From: Ischnura elegans
Taxonomy: Eukaryota; Arthropoda; Insecta; Odonata; Coenagrionidae
Reading direction: 5' to 3'
Length of the DNA stretch: 64,000 nucleotides
Assembly (NCBI RefSeq): GCF_921293095.1
Contig: NC_060252.1
Coordinates: 38,874,881-38,938,880 of the forward strand
Both the position numbers and the translations under genes were made by a program. Below are positions 27,201 to 42,200 of the stretch, in pieces. Numbering within the stretch: the stretch's first letter is position 1; each line of letters starts with the position of its first letter. The notes beneath the pieces are model-generated. The model searched no databases. It was not told where the DNA came from and worked only from the letters and a program-made list of their open reading frames with translations.

Positions 27201-30200
27201 ACATTGACGAAAGGATACAACCTCCAGTTGGTGCCCTTGTCGGTGGACTGGGACCACCACCCATGGATAAAGGTGGAATGAGACCTAATATCTTGCCTGA
27301 TGTTTCACATCAACCTCCTCACATGCATCCCAACCTTGGGCCAGGTGGTGGTCCTCCAGGTGGCACCCCACCTTGGAGCCAAGAGGGACAGCCACCTATG
27401 CACATGAATCGGCGATGGGAAGGCCCAGGGCCAGTCGGAGGTCCTGGCCAGTGGGGTCACCACCCTGGCCATGGTGCACCTTTCCCTCCGAGTGGTGGAG
27501 TAGGACCAAAGACACCCGGTGACCTTTTACCAATAAGGAGGGATTTCTCTGCACCTTCAAATGCGGGAGGTTTTGTTGGGCCAGGTCCACGCTGGACACA
27601 CCCCCCTCCAATGACTGGGCCTCCTTTTCGGGATGAAGGAGGGGTTTTCCACCATGGTCCTGAGCGTTTTCCAGGTCCTCCAATGCCTAATCATCCTGGT
27701 CAAAATCGTTTCCGTCTACGTGAGCTACCTCCACCCGATCGTGCTGAGTTGGCTGCTGCGGAGAGCGATAGAATGAAGACAATCAACATTGACGGTGTAC
27801 CACGAGAGATACGGTTTTATGGAGATACGGCTATAATCATGATGGGATGGGATGATCCACGAGACTTGTGCTTCCAGGTATGTTATTTTAGCTTTAGTAG
27901 TGCAGTCCTGTCATTCATAACAAGAATTTGCTTAAATAATTTATAATTTTTTATTTTCTTCTTTCCCAATATTGAAAGTGATGGTTATTAGCTAATAACC
28001 AAGGCATTTGAAAATCACTCTCGACAAATAATCGTTGTTTGGTTTTCATGATTTCACAGAAATTGTACACTATTTGCATTTGATAATGAATCTTGCATAA
28101 TCATTATGATTTTTTGATTTAATTGGAGAAATTATATTTTGAATTGTTGAAATTCTTAGTTTCAAAAATAATAGACTGTTTGAATGAGAGGGTTATGTGA
28201 CCGAACTCAAATAAAAGTAGAGTCTTTTGTGGTAATCATTATTTTTAATTTTTAATAATGATATTGAATTTAAACATTTTTCTAGGGTGGAAGCAGAAGG
28301 GTCTCATTTGATGGTGGATCGGAGAGTATTATTTGTTCATTTGGTGAAACTCCCAGGGAAATTATGGTCAGTGGTCGATCACACTTAGTACGTCTTGGTG
28401 CTCCAACTAGGGAACTAAATATTGATGGAAGGTGGTATGAATGCCATTTTGGTGGTCCTCCTATGCCTGTAGATTTAGATGATAATAGAAGGCATTTTGT
28501 GGAGTTGGCTGGTCCTCCACCACAGGTACTAAATTTTTTCTGTAATTTTCAATTTTTTGTTTTTCTACGCGTAATTTGCATTGCATTTATACTATCTTCT
28601 ATTAACAGGTCCGAATTGGCACAGAACGACGTACTGACCTAGTTGCTGGGAAAATAAATCTGATTATAGATGCTAGAGATATGGTTCCTATTTTCTTAGA
28701 TGCCAAACCTCAATGTTTTGAAATAGAAGGAAGACCTCACACTCTTCGTTTCACCCATGCTCTTCGTTACGTGGTGATAAATGGCAGGTGTGTTGAAATA
28801 TGTATCTATGTGATTTCAATTGTAAGTCACGTTATCATTATATCTGGGTTTGCATGTATAGCAAGCTTGTATTTTCCTCGGTACGGCCTTTTTCTAACTA
28901 GTGAAAACAAAATTAGCCAATTTTTCTATTTTTAGGCAGCTGCAATCCATACATATTTTAAGTGCACATTCTTATTGAAATGCTTTTTAATGCAGCAAAT
29001 GGCTATTATCTCTTTTCTGAATGTAGAATGAGAGCACATTATTGTATTTTACTTGGAACTAGCATCAGAGATATGGTTCCTAAAATTGTTCTGAAAAAGG
29101 CATTTATGTACTTATAAAAAAGTGTGCATAGGTGGACATTTTAAACTGAGCATCAACAATGTTATGAATAGTACCAAGAAATGTTTTGAAAAAATTTCTT
29201 GTCCCTTTTCTATTTCAGGCAATTTCGTGTTGAGTTTGGTGGACTTCCCATGCCAATCATTGTGCATGATCGCAAGCATTTCATTCGGTTTTCTGTTTTA
29301 CCTCGCGGAATCATGCCTGGATATGTTTCAATCGCTGGCATGGAGGGTGGTAGACTGCCCTCTCCACTTCCGCCACCTCCTCAAGGGCCACCTTTGGTGC
29401 AAGGGAATGTTCCTATTGATGAAGGGCCTAGACCAATTGCTGAAGAAATTCCTCAAGATCATAGACGTGTGCCCTTCGAACCAGTTATTTCTGAGCCTGA
29501 AGAGATTACCAAGAGTGTGGCTCCTGCTCATAAGTTCACTGGGCATGAACCGGCCATGCCAATGATTGGTCAGTATTGTTTAAAATTTATTTTAAAATAT
29601 TGCATGAATAATTGGCCTATTAAAGGACTTTCGGGGTGATAATTATTGAAATTAAAATAATTTTCCTGTGCAGATGAAGTCTTCATAGGTTTTCCACCAG
29701 TTAAATTGCTTAGTCTTGGAAGATATTTTGATAGCAGTGTCTGGCATTGAAATGCCAACTGTAGGTGAACAGTGGATGTGGTGGAAAATTTGTAAGGATT
29801 TCAGAAAGTACCAGGAATTCATAGTTTCCAGCATTTTACCTGTGTCGTTTTTATCAAATAATACATGTTAGGATTACAGATGTGTCTAATGTAAAGGATT
29901 AGTAGTTTTTACTCATTTGTATAAATGTAAAGGATATCCATCAAGTGAAAGTAATTTTTGCATTCTATCATTTATAGGTTCTGGTTCAAGAGGGAGAATG
30001 CAGCATGGAGGACGAAGACCATTTGATGAGCATTTGCGGCATACACGTAGGCCCTCACCTAGTAGAACCAACCTTCCACCTCATTTACGTCATGGTAATA
30101 ATGAGGGAGGTGCTGCCTTTGTAGCTCAACAAGGGCCTCAGCGTGGGGCAGCTGCCAATGCATCTCGTGAGTTTTTTAATCTCTATCAGATCCCAAAGTT

Positions 30201-33200
30201 GATTACATTTTATTAAACTTTTAAATGTGTATAAAATTAATGTAATAGCTTAAAAAATATATTATTGGGTTTTTCTGTAAGTTAAAGTTCTTTAGAGCCT
30301 CCTTGGAGAATTTTTTTTGGATACATGTGTGTGATGGCTGATATGAAGACGTAGTGTTTGAATGAGTGCATGTGGGTTTTATGTAAAAAATGGTGTATAT
30401 TAAGTTGTTATTTATTTTAATTCCTCGATTATGCAGTGAGAGTGGATTGTTAAAAGCATGTCATTTTCATGAGCAATGAAAATGTGAAGAAAGGTGTGAA
30501 ATTTACATTGTTTTGAAAAAAATGTGTTTTGGCACTTTTTCATGTAAAATTTTGACCTTAAGTGAGGAAAACTCGTGTTACTTGATTTTTATGGAGTTTA
30601 TGTAAGAAATACAATCATCATCCACTCAAAAGTTAAAATACAGTAGAAAATCACTTTTAGACCCCAACAGTCAAACGTTTTTCCATTATGTATATAATTT
30701 TAGGAATTAGTGATTTTTGACGTAATAGGATTTATATGGCCACAATATAAATTGAATCAGAAAGATTTATTGGCAAAATTTGAAGAATCAATTAATTACT
30801 ATAAATCAATGCCTTTGCTGATTGTGAATGTAATGGTCTTGAGCTTTTTCTTGGTATGTTATTACGATGTGGTTATTTCATTTTTCTCGAGTCTGAAATA
30901 AGATTTTTGGTGTATGGGAAATAATTTCAATAATGACGCTTTCACAAAGTTACGCCTCAAACAATCAATTTTACTGTCATTTATTTCTGTATCTTATTTT
31001 TAAAAGTAAAATTTTCTGTTTCACAGAGGGACCACAGCTACCTTTGGAACTGCTTACTAGTCTTATGCCTGTTACTGTTGCACCAGCCTCTGGATTTAGT
31101 TATCAGGTCCAGCAAGATTCCTCCTCTGATACAACCAAAAAGGACTCCGAGAGTTCCACATCAGAAGGTATGTTTGTTATGTGTAAGAAAAATTTATTTT
31201 CAAAATTTTTAGTAGGTATACTATGTGAAGCAACCTGAATAGGGCAGTATTCCATTAGCAGAAAGCTGATGTTATGTGGTTCAATTTCCAGATTTTTACA
31301 AATTTTTCTCATAACAATTATTCAAAACAAGTATTTCAAAACTGTTGTCGTGGTAGCTTTGAAATGATCTGATTATTCCAAGAGTTGACATGCTAGCAGG
31401 TTCTGCTGCTTTGAAACCCTTTCTCCCTTGCATGGACATCCTTGATAGATCCTTGATGTGAAGGCTTGATGTGACTTGAGGTTGCTTCGTCTTCAATTCG
31501 CTCTTTTTGGTCATTACGAGGATTCAATCTTACACTGTGTAGTGTGAGAAATGCAAAAATGGGATTTTTTTTCATTTGCTTTGTTAAGAAGGTGGTTTAT
31601 TTCACTTTTTTAATATTGGCATAAAATCTGAGGACAGTTTGTTGGTGCATGTTCTTGTCATAGTTATGTATTTGTAGTCTGTAATGTACAGTATATTCTC
31701 CTTTTGTAGCTGTTTCTGAAGCTCCTGCTGTTTTAAGTAAAACATTACCTGGTCTTGGCGGATTGGATATCAATGTGGAGGCTTTGTTCCAACGCTTAGT
31801 CGCCACTGGTATCTTACCTCAAGCTGATAATCCTGCAGCTGAAGGCAATAAAAAAGAAGACAATAAATCAAACTTCAAGGCTGACTTCTCATCGGAATGT
31901 CTTAAGTCGTGAGTATTCTTTTCCTAAATATTCTCAAGTGATAGATTTAAACTTTTGGGAATGGTGGTGAAGTAATCCCTTTAGTGGTGCGGACTCTCAT
32001 TATGCAATTTAGAAAAATACATTTTTGAAAATGGTGAATGACTCCATTGTAGCATTAGAAAGATTTATTGATAGCCGTATTTCTTGAAGTATAATTCTTA
32101 TTAATCTGATGCTTTTCCTAAAAACAATGATAATTTTGCCGTGTATGCTGATTTTTCTATGTAAACTTTTGTATGTTTTTCATTGTTTAGTTTTGGCTAT
32201 TTGAGGTGGATACATTTTTTACTCCTATTAAGCACCTCAGAAACGTAGTGTTAATTTTTCCTACTCATCTGTGTATTTTGTCATGCTATCTTTCGCAAAC
32301 TTCTCATGAACTTCATGTTTGAATCATTTTGCTGCTTTATATTTCAGTCGCCATCCTGGGGTCATATCTGCTATTTACACTGGTATCCAGTGTAGTTCAT
32401 GTGGTGTAAGGTTCCCTCCAGAGCAAACAATGAAATACAGCCAACACTTGGATTGGCATTTTAGGCAAAATCGACGTGATAGGGACAGTGCTAGGAAAGC
32501 TCAGAGCAGAAAGTGGTATTATGATGTCTCGGACTGGATTCAGTTTGAAGAAATGGAAGATCTTGAGGAAAGAGGTAAATACATTTTAGTAAAAATTATA
32601 TGGAATGGCTTGGAAAATATGGTATTAAATTATATCTATAGCAAAGATAGAAAAAGCTATAGTTTCCACAAAGTAAACTCATCTACAATCTATAGGATAT
32701 ATGTAGCCATTTTTATTTTGTGTATTATTGTGGCCTTCAAATTTTTGACTAGATTAAGGTTTAACAGAAAACAAACTAAACATATACAAAAGTGATTCTG
32801 GTCATAAAGACACATACATTAGGACACATACATCAATTATCCCCCGATGACCCAAATCACTTTTTATGTAGACACATCTGCCTCTGTCAATCAGGATGAG
32901 CTAGCTTAGGAGCACTTCCTAATGACATGATAAAAGCTCAACAAGTTATTCTTAACCCAGCCCATTGAGGGGACTAAAATGTGGTCCTGCTCATTGCCTT
33001 TGCTTAATCCAGTGTGGCATTATTCATACTGCCCTGGGTACATAATACTTGGATATGATATCACTGCCTGTGTCTATCAAGCATGTGAAATTCACTAGTG
33101 CACAGGTTGAACAAACATGGTAATGAAGAACATTGTTATCCTTCCTCATTGCAATCGCTGTGGTACATCATGACTTTATCATGTTTTCTAAAATTTTAAA

Positions 33201-36200
33201 TTGTGATGTTTTTTGGATTCATGAGTTGTTTCTCCTTGTGGTAATAATATAAATTTTATTTTTGTTATAGCTCAAAGCTGGTTTGAGTCACAAGGTGTGG
33301 CAGAGAGCAAGGACGATCGAGCTGGCACCGGAACTGGGAACACAGCTGCTGGGAGTGGTAATGGTGCTGGGACAAATAATGATGAAGCAACAGTACTCAG
33401 TGTTCCTGCTGGAGAAAAGGCTGAGGATCAGCACTGTGCTGTGTGTCGTGAAGGCTTTGAGCAGTTTTACAATGAAGAGAAGGAAGAATGGCATTTGAAA
33501 GATGCAGTTAGGTTTGAGGAGAATACCTACCATCCAGTGTGCTATGAGGATTATAAAGTGAGCAGTCAACTTTAGTGTGCACTTAATTAAAATTAGTTTA
33601 CTCTGAATACACAACATAAAGCTGATATAACAACTTTTGGGCTTCAGTACCTATTGGCTTTCTCTAGTTTTTATTTTTTTATTTGGGTTGTCTATAGAAA
33701 GAAAGTTTGAATTCTCTCCTAAAATTTTCATGATCTAGAAACGTTTTACACTATGTTGGTATCTTATCAGATTTAGTTATTTCAAACATATCAAGCTGAC
33801 AACCAATAGAATCACAAAAATGACTTAGTTATATTGTGATATTTTCAATTCGGCTCCATAATATGTCTAAAATTATGTTTGACACGTAACAATTCTCAGG
33901 TACTTAAGAAAAATAAATGCAATAACTGCAAGTGAAAAATGAAACCCCCATGAAACAGCTTATAGCTGTGTACTTTCCAATGTTAATCAACAATTCAATT
34001 TTTGAGAGAAATGATTGTTGTCAATAAGGGAACTGGAAGTTTTTCTTTGTTATAATTTGTTACTATTTAATATTTATGGTATTTGAAAATCTTTTAGGTT
34101 TCATATTTGGGGAAAGTTAAGTTTCATCCCTCACTCAGTATTTTAACTGCAATGGGGCAGTAAATGCTCCAAGTAATTGGTTAATCTGGGTGTTGGCATA
34201 TCAGGGAATATTTAAAATGTAGTCATTACTTACCAAAGGTATTGTTGATAGAAGTATTTACTCATGTTGGTGGTGTATTCTTTGTCTCCTGGCTTGTATT
34301 GAATTAAGTTTTTCCAAGTTGATCAAAAATTGATATTTTAAGGAGAGAGGTATTTAATGATAATGTCTTTAATGAGTGTGTGAATTGCTTAAGTTTTGTA
34401 TTTGGGTTCTACACATTTTTTATTTTGCATCAGGCATCCCTGGAAGCATCCGTGGAGGAATCAGCTGAAGGTGCAGAGAATGTAGAAGAAGGAAATGAAG
34501 ATTCTGAAAAGAAGGAAGGATGTGAAGAAGAGTCTGCAGAAGTTAAAAATGAGGAAGAATGTGCAACCAAAGAAGCCTCCGAAGTGGAAAACAAGGTGAT
34601 AAAAGAAGAGCCAACAGAGGATGGGAACACAGAAGGTAAATTCTTTTTAATCTTTGTTTGTAGTCATTTTACGGTTTTTGCTATATTTTATGCTGCTTTG
34701 CATTTTCCATTGCATTTTCCTATGCATAATGGCAACAATATGTCTGTTGGCTTGTTTTATTATAATTAAGTGATAGGCAATGTGGTTTAGTTGTACAATT
34801 TGAGTTCAGTGGATTAGGCCTTTAAAATATGATCCTGGTGGCTAATTATTAGGGGCCCTTTATAATAATTAAAATTCCCTGCCTATGTTGTTGTCAAACC
34901 TTGGTATTTACCGTGAAAAATTATATGGAAGAGTTTGGGCCATTTTGATACCAAAAGTATTTTGTGGTCTTTTGCCATTTGTCTCAACCCAGTAATGCTT
35001 GGATTAAAAAGTTACTGCGATTTTTGTCATAATCTTATATTTTAATATCAATGAAATTCCATTTGGGTAGAATGCAGTGCCACAGGGCGATTTTTGTCTT
35101 TGTGGTTATTTAAAGTACGAGGAGCAATGTCAGCATTTCCTTACATGAAAAGTTTGGCAATATTTTTTTAATATTGCATAAGTTACTTCAAAACTCATGT
35201 ACTTTTCTACACCTCGGACATTGAAATCTACCTTTTGGCCTTTAAAAAAATCAAAGAATGGGTAAAATATAATTTTAAAAAGCCATTTTATAATGCAAAG
35301 GCATCATTCTCTCTATGATGAAACAATGAAGTGCACCAATCAAATATTTTGCTTGTGACAAGGTGAAGAAGACGATCATTTTGCCATTCTCATAGTCTTT
35401 CGCATATTCTTACTACCAAAGAAGCTAAATGTTTGCATTTAAACAGTTTAATGATTTATTGTTGTAGTCAAATAAACAATGAGTAAAACGATACAAGTAT
35501 TACATGACCTTATGGAGCTTTGACAGAATTTCATACAAATGCTTAAAGTTCAGCGTTCTACCTTTTTTGCACCGATAGTAGGAATTATGCCCTAGATGCA
35601 TGCACTCTTAAATTAGCTCAAGTGAGAGGGTGAGTCATTCCTTAACTATTTGTTTTTGGCTCTTAGTAGGTGGCATAGAGAAAATAGAACCCATTATTTG
35701 CAGCGTAATGATAGTTTCATAGAGTAGAGTCGTGTGATTTTTTTTAGGGAGGTTTCATTATGATGTAATTTGAGTATGTTGAGAATCCAGTGCTTTAATC
35801 CGTGGTTTGAACTTTGAAGGAATCGTAAAAATGATTCTTACCAGTGATTTGAAATTTGAAAAGAAGAAAATTCATAGAAAACTCGAATCGTTGAGAAAGT
35901 TGGCATGGCAAGCCAAAAGCCCTTAAAACTGCTGAAAACAAACTATGCTTAAAATTGTGGAAATTTATTGTCACAAAAATCAAGGAGCCATATCTATTCG
36001 GTTTATGAGAAAAGTTTCTTTCCTGTTAGTAAGGTTCTAATTGAATTTGTCTCTGTATGCAAAAGTCTGATATTTTGGGAAATGGAAGGCTCCTGAACAC
36101 AAAGATGCCACCTGCAAATGGCGAAGCACTGGCAATATGCTGTCTATCATGACTTGCTGTAGATTAATTTAAATTGCATTCGTGGCTTTGAAGATATCCA

Positions 36201-39200
36201 AGGCAAAAGATGAAACTTGGAGGAATCTTTAAACAGTGAAAAGAGTAGAGGTAGAATCATGTTCCACAAGAGTGGGATAAACGTAGATGATGAAGCTTCC
36301 TCTCACCTCAGCATTTTTCTGCAAAATGAGGTTGCTTGCATGCGTTGAGTTCCCTTACCCTTCTTTTTTATTGCTCGCTCTTGAAGTACGCTAATCGATT
36401 TTACTCACCAGGCCAATTCCACATTTTGTGCCCAAATCATATGATCAATTTTTTGACCCTTAGAGAGATTTTTCCGGCAATATTTATACAGCTACAATGA
36501 AAGTGATTGCTTTGAGCAGGTATATTTTTGATCATATGGTATTTTTGCCTTCCCTTCTATATAATTTTTGCTGTCCCTTCAATGTTTGCAGTTCTCATTC
36601 CATTGAAGGCAGAATGAGAGATTGCAATTGCTCTTTATGATGGCTCTGTTTGCCAAAATGACATTTTAACAGTCAGAAAAAGGACCATACTCAGTGAATA
36701 GCTCTAGGATTGCATAATTCCCTCTGTACTTCATTTTGTCTCAAACTCTTCTATTTAAAAATTTTGGTTAATGCAATGGATACTATTAGTTTTCCAAAGC
36801 CTTTTATCTGGTCAATTATTGGTTTATAGTTGTGCTAGTATTTCATTTACTCCTTTTTAGTTTTTTTTCTGTTGCTAAGGAAAAAAAACTTAGCTACCTC
36901 TTCTAAGTACTGCTTCTTATATAATGGCTTTCAGAATTCTGGGATGATACAATTTTTTGGGTTCTTTGGATTAGGATTTACTATTTTTGCACCTAGCACA
37001 TATCTATCAGCCAATGTAGCAGATATTCTGGCCTCTGAGATCTTAATTTTTATCATTCATATATAGGGCAACTAATTATGTGTTGCTGTATTGCTTGGTC
37101 GTAGTTAATTTCCATGATTTTGGAGTAATTATGCATGTTATAATCATAGAGTTTTGCCTAAGGATAAATATGATCAACTTGGGTGATTTGGTACTTATAC
37201 AAGAATGTGGCATCAATTAGTAAACCTTGGAAGTGTTGTCTTCCATCAATCAAGTTCTGTCTTGCAAACATTCATTACACTTAGTTTTGAAGGAATCGAA
37301 ATGCGAAGAAAAAGTAAAAGCTTGTGGATGCATGAAAAGATACTCTGAGAATTCGATAAGCCTTGAACTGACTTTGCAGTTCTATCAAAATAAATGTTTA
37401 AACTCAAATACTTTTCCCTGGTCCTTAATTGATGGTAATGTAGTAACTTATATTATGTGCTCTTTGTTACTACATTATGCTGCAAATTTAATGCCATGCG
37501 ACTGTGTGAAACTGTATTTAAAAAAACTAAGTGGATTCTTACAAGGTCTGACATGGTATCTTTGCACTGACCATTTATATAGTAGAACTTCAATTTTGCT
37601 TTGGTTTGAGTGAATTTGTATTGAATGGAATGACTTTTTTTTGTCATTGGAGATGAATTTAGGAATTTTTGAGATTGAGAATTGTTAATGTAATCTTTAT
37701 ACATGTGCTGCATGTTTTCCCTTCATCTTTAAAAAAAATATTGATGCTACTATTCTTTGGAATAAGTTTTCCATTTTATTTTGGTACTAGTCTATATTTT
37801 GGGGAACTAAAGTGTTGTCTGAGTTTGTATATCTTGTAAATGATGTTATGCTTTTTTCATGTGATATTGGATTTTAATAAAGGAATACTGACATTTTCTT
37901 TGGTGTTCCATTTCAAATACATCTGCACACATTGGAGTTTCACCTATGAAATTATGTAATCCAGCCTTGAGTACTTCATTGAGTCACTTGCAGATCTCGT
38001 GAACATACCTATGTTTCATGCTCATACCACAAAACAAAGGAAAGGTCGATTATTTTGGCATTCTAATCATGCATCTGGTCATTTTGGTTTTTCACATTTT
38101 TGAATCTTTTATTGAGATTTACGAAAGGAAAAATCCTAAAGTTTTCCCAATAGAAGTATAATTGATTTAAGCAGTTAGAGAGGGAGAAATTTTCCCGATT
38201 TTCATATTACCTTCATGTCATGTTTAGGGGACCTTATCTGCAAATATTTTTGCTACAGAGATTATGTGCATGTATTAATTTACTATCATTTAGAAACAAT
38301 TCAACTCGTTTCTCTATCCATTTTAAATCTTGAAAGGAAAATAATTTAATTTTTTAATAATAATTATTACCTGGATGAGAAATTCAAGCTAGAGAAAGAT
38401 GCATTTGGAATTCGGTTTGCCTTAAGTAAATTCTAAGGCAAATTATGGGATTTTGAGGCTGTTGTTCTTCATTTCGCTTGTGCTTGATGGAGCAGTGATT
38501 ATGGGTGTATAATATTACAATTCTCCTAGGTTACAGTAATATTTTTGCTATAACTAGGTCATGTAAATTCAAAGAAAGGTGTTGTGTGTGAACTATTATG
38601 TAAAAATGGAGTGGTGTCTTGTATGTAACTTGATCACTCTAAAACTGCTTAACTGACTGAAATGAAATTTGACAAGAATATACTTCGTATACCTAGTTCA
38701 CGTATAAGCTAGCTTACATTGGCCTGAAGCCCACAAAGGCCCTCAAGCTAGCCCTTTTTCTGCAAAAACATGATGGTCCTGGAAGAGACTATGGGGTCAT
38801 GCAATATTTCATTATTCCCTTTTTTAATTGCTTGAAATTGAGGGTTGTAGTTTTTACAGTTCAGTGAATGAAGGAATGAAGACTATCATTCTTTTACTCT
38901 TATTTGCTACTAGGAATATAATTTTCCTAATAATACAAATATATCCCAGGTTAGGAACACACAGTTCCGAGCACAATTAAAGATACTAAACACTTATTCA
39001 GCTAAATTTTCGGTGGCAGTACCGCCTTCCTCAGAGTTAGGAAAAAGACTTATTTTCTCAATACTTGCATTAATTAGCTGAAAATCACTAAATTTTTCCC
39101 TTTTCAAGAGTCTTTTAAATTGTAACTATTGATGTGGAATATGTTTTCATGCATATGAGGTGTGTGCTTGATAACCTATAAACAAAATAATGACCTGATT

Positions 39201-42200
39201 TCTTATGCCATTCATGTACAGTCATATGAATAATATGGACTGTAATTTATTAATTCAGGGAGTTAAAACACTTTATTGATATTCTTTGCTCAGTCATCCA
39301 TTCCTGAATGTAAATATGAAGATCTATAATGGTAATTTGCCTGACTTTGCGTTAATTCGACAAACAGCTGTGTAAGAACAAAGTAAAGATTTTGAAATTT
39401 TTTGCTACAAGATGTAAACTGAAAACCATTATGAGGGCTAGTGATAAAACATATGCTTTTAAATTACCTTTTTTTTACGTTTGTAACATCCAGGCTCAGT
39501 GACAGTTAAATGAGAAAATTTTTAAATTAGAATCTAAAACTTAAGTTAAATTAATTGTACCGGTGGTACTCAAAGTGCAAAAAAAGGTACAGAGTACAAA
39601 AAGGTTTTAATAGTTTTTGGGGCAAATAGGGGATGAAATGGCCTGTGTCAAATAAAGAAAATTATTGGTATCAAGAAGTGTCAATCATGGAATCAATTTT
39701 TCCTTGGAGAAAGGATAATAGGGTTTGCGAAACTTATCTCATTAAGTTATGGAAAGGACATAAGCAAAGAAGAATCAGGGTAGATGGCATGCTGGATGCA
39801 GGGAAAAGCAATAGGGTTTATGTGTCGCTTGGGTGGACATAGTAGGCAAATTTGATTAGATAGGGGGATATACTCTGAGGTATTGCTTGGATGTTTAGTA
39901 ACAGGCTAACACATGCACGTGTGCTCCTACTCTTCATTAACCCTTTTCTTACTAAAGATGAATATATCCATCAATTGGTTGACTGATCAAGGACACGATT
40001 GACGTATACATCTGTTGAAGATTTTCGTATGCAAGTGAATGGCAAGGGATATATCCATTGTTTTGTTTTTCCCTCCAAGTGCAGCGCAACTTTTTGGGAC
40101 CCAAAACCGCAGGGGTCCAGCTTTTCACATGGGAGCAGGGTTCAAGTACTAATGCTGCTCCATGTGTTAGCATCCTCTTGAAGAAAAAAGCCTGGACACA
40201 TATACTTCATTCAGTTTTTCTGCTAAATATTTAGTTGTTGCTTTCACAAATAAACATGAAATAGGAATCGAACTTTCAGTGAGCACTTACAAATTTTGGG
40301 AGAATCACTATTATCAATATTAAATAATGTTCTAATTTAGAGGAGAGAATTTTACGAAAAGTTTATAATTTACATCTGGGAGACATTATTTCAATTTTTG
40401 ACAGGTATGTTTCAAAATTCACATATGTACTATTTTGATTGCTTTGATTTTATTTTTTTAAACCTTTCTTTTGTCCATAAAATAATATTTCCCATTCTCC
40501 TGTCACATCCGGGCTTTGGACTGGAATTAGCGAAGTTAAAAATATTTTTCTACATTTCGTGATTTTTTACTTTTTTATTTGAGGTTTAAAAAAAATGTAT
40601 TTCTCAACATATATTTTTTCTTTGCCTGCTAATCGTCTTGTTGGGTGTGAAATACTTTGAGGTACTGCACAGCACAAAGAGCAACATCGCACGCACACAT
40701 ATGTTGTGTCACACATCTTTCATCACTCGAGGGAGACCTTTTTATCAAACTTCTGAAAAAAATTTGTTGGAAAAATATCTTTTTGTGATTCACACCAGAA
40801 AAAGTTTCCTTTGACATCATTCAGGAGACATTTTTTTTGAGGAGTTAAAATATTCCTGTAGAATTTCTTGGATAAGATTAAGTTGAACATTTTCAAGTGG
40901 AATATTTTTTTATGCAGCAAGTGAAGAAAATGTACCATTTAAATGATTAACGAATGGAATCAACTGAGCTGAGCATCATCTCCACTCTGTCAACGGCATC
41001 CATGGAAGCATTATAATCGACTGTGCACCTAGGTTTTTTTACTGTTTAGGACCTCAAATCCGGAAAGCTTGGGACCAAAGGGTTTCTGGAATTCTGGTCT
41101 TCAGCACGCAGAAAAAGTGGTACACTTTTTTTTTGAGGATTTTAATGCAATAAAACCATAAACCATGGTCTGTCGAACAACCCCTAGAAGAACATTCTTT
41201 GCCTTAGATGGAATCAAGTACACTGCATTGAAGGAGGCAAAAAACTTGCCAAATAAGTCTTTCAGTAAATTACATTCAGGCATGCAATCACGACCGTGAC
41301 TACAGCAGCACGAACTATGTATACGTGCATAATACCTGGTGAGAACGAGCAATAAATACATCTTTTTCTTCATGCTCAATAGCTTTCGTTGATGGCATTC
41401 ACTAGCAGACTTTGCAATATCTATTGATACCTTCCTTAGCCGGACAGTAAATCAGTGTAAATACTGCTATATTTTGTTAATTAATTAATTAATTAATGCA
41501 TTCAGGCTCTTGTGCTCAATATTTGGGATCCCTACGTGTCCCTGCCTAGGTTGTTAGCATATGTTCATAGTGCGTGCTAACTTCCTACCTGTCCCACAAC
41601 AAGGCTCAGTTAGTGTTGCCATGAGGTGGCAAGTTGAAACTCTACGCAGAGGAATTTTCAAACATTCCGGATTTCTGGTTTTACGGGTTTCTGGATTCCA
41701 GATTTGAGGTCCTCAACTGTATCATCATTCCTGTTTGTCGGTCCTTCTTTCCAGTCCATTTTTTCTACTGTTTTTTCTCCATCCATTTTTTAGTTAGCCT
41801 GTCATTAGTTTTTTCTCCATCTTCCGCATCGCCTTTCTACTTTCTTGATCATGCATTTGTGGATCTGTCGTGAAGCCAGGAAAATTGTAAGGGTTTGTGT
41901 ACCAGTTATCCACGAGTAAATTATGGCCTTTTCTGTAATAAGGATCCATTAAGGCACAGACAATAACTTCAGATATCTCTAAATGCTCATGCTGCTGTAA
42001 TGTTTCAGTAGTTGCATTGTGATAAGTTGCTGAAATGGGCATAAGCTCAATGTGAATTGTATCTTTACATATGAAGAAAGTGATTGTAGCGGCTGATAAC
42101 TTTTGGAACTCCATAATAACTTTACAAGTTGAATGGAATTTGCTAAGTTTAATAACTGTTGTATGATCTTAGGTTATCCCGGCAAATCAGGTGCAGAAAA

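Noticed and set aside
34430-34630. Antisense Ser-rich frame over the Glu-rich Pcf11 exon
   Set aside because: Shadow of GAA/GAG-rich coding sequence on the opposite strand; the same holds for antisense frames at 4661-4983, 19593-19871, 23895-24260, 27054-27683 and 47071-47778.
37227-37613. 128-codon + strand open frame in the last Pcf11 intron
   Set aside because: No homology I recognise and no splice-compatible signals; likely chance.
41475-41502. TTAA tandem run
   Set aside because: Simple AT microsatellite; no sign that it is a piggyBac terminus or other functional element.
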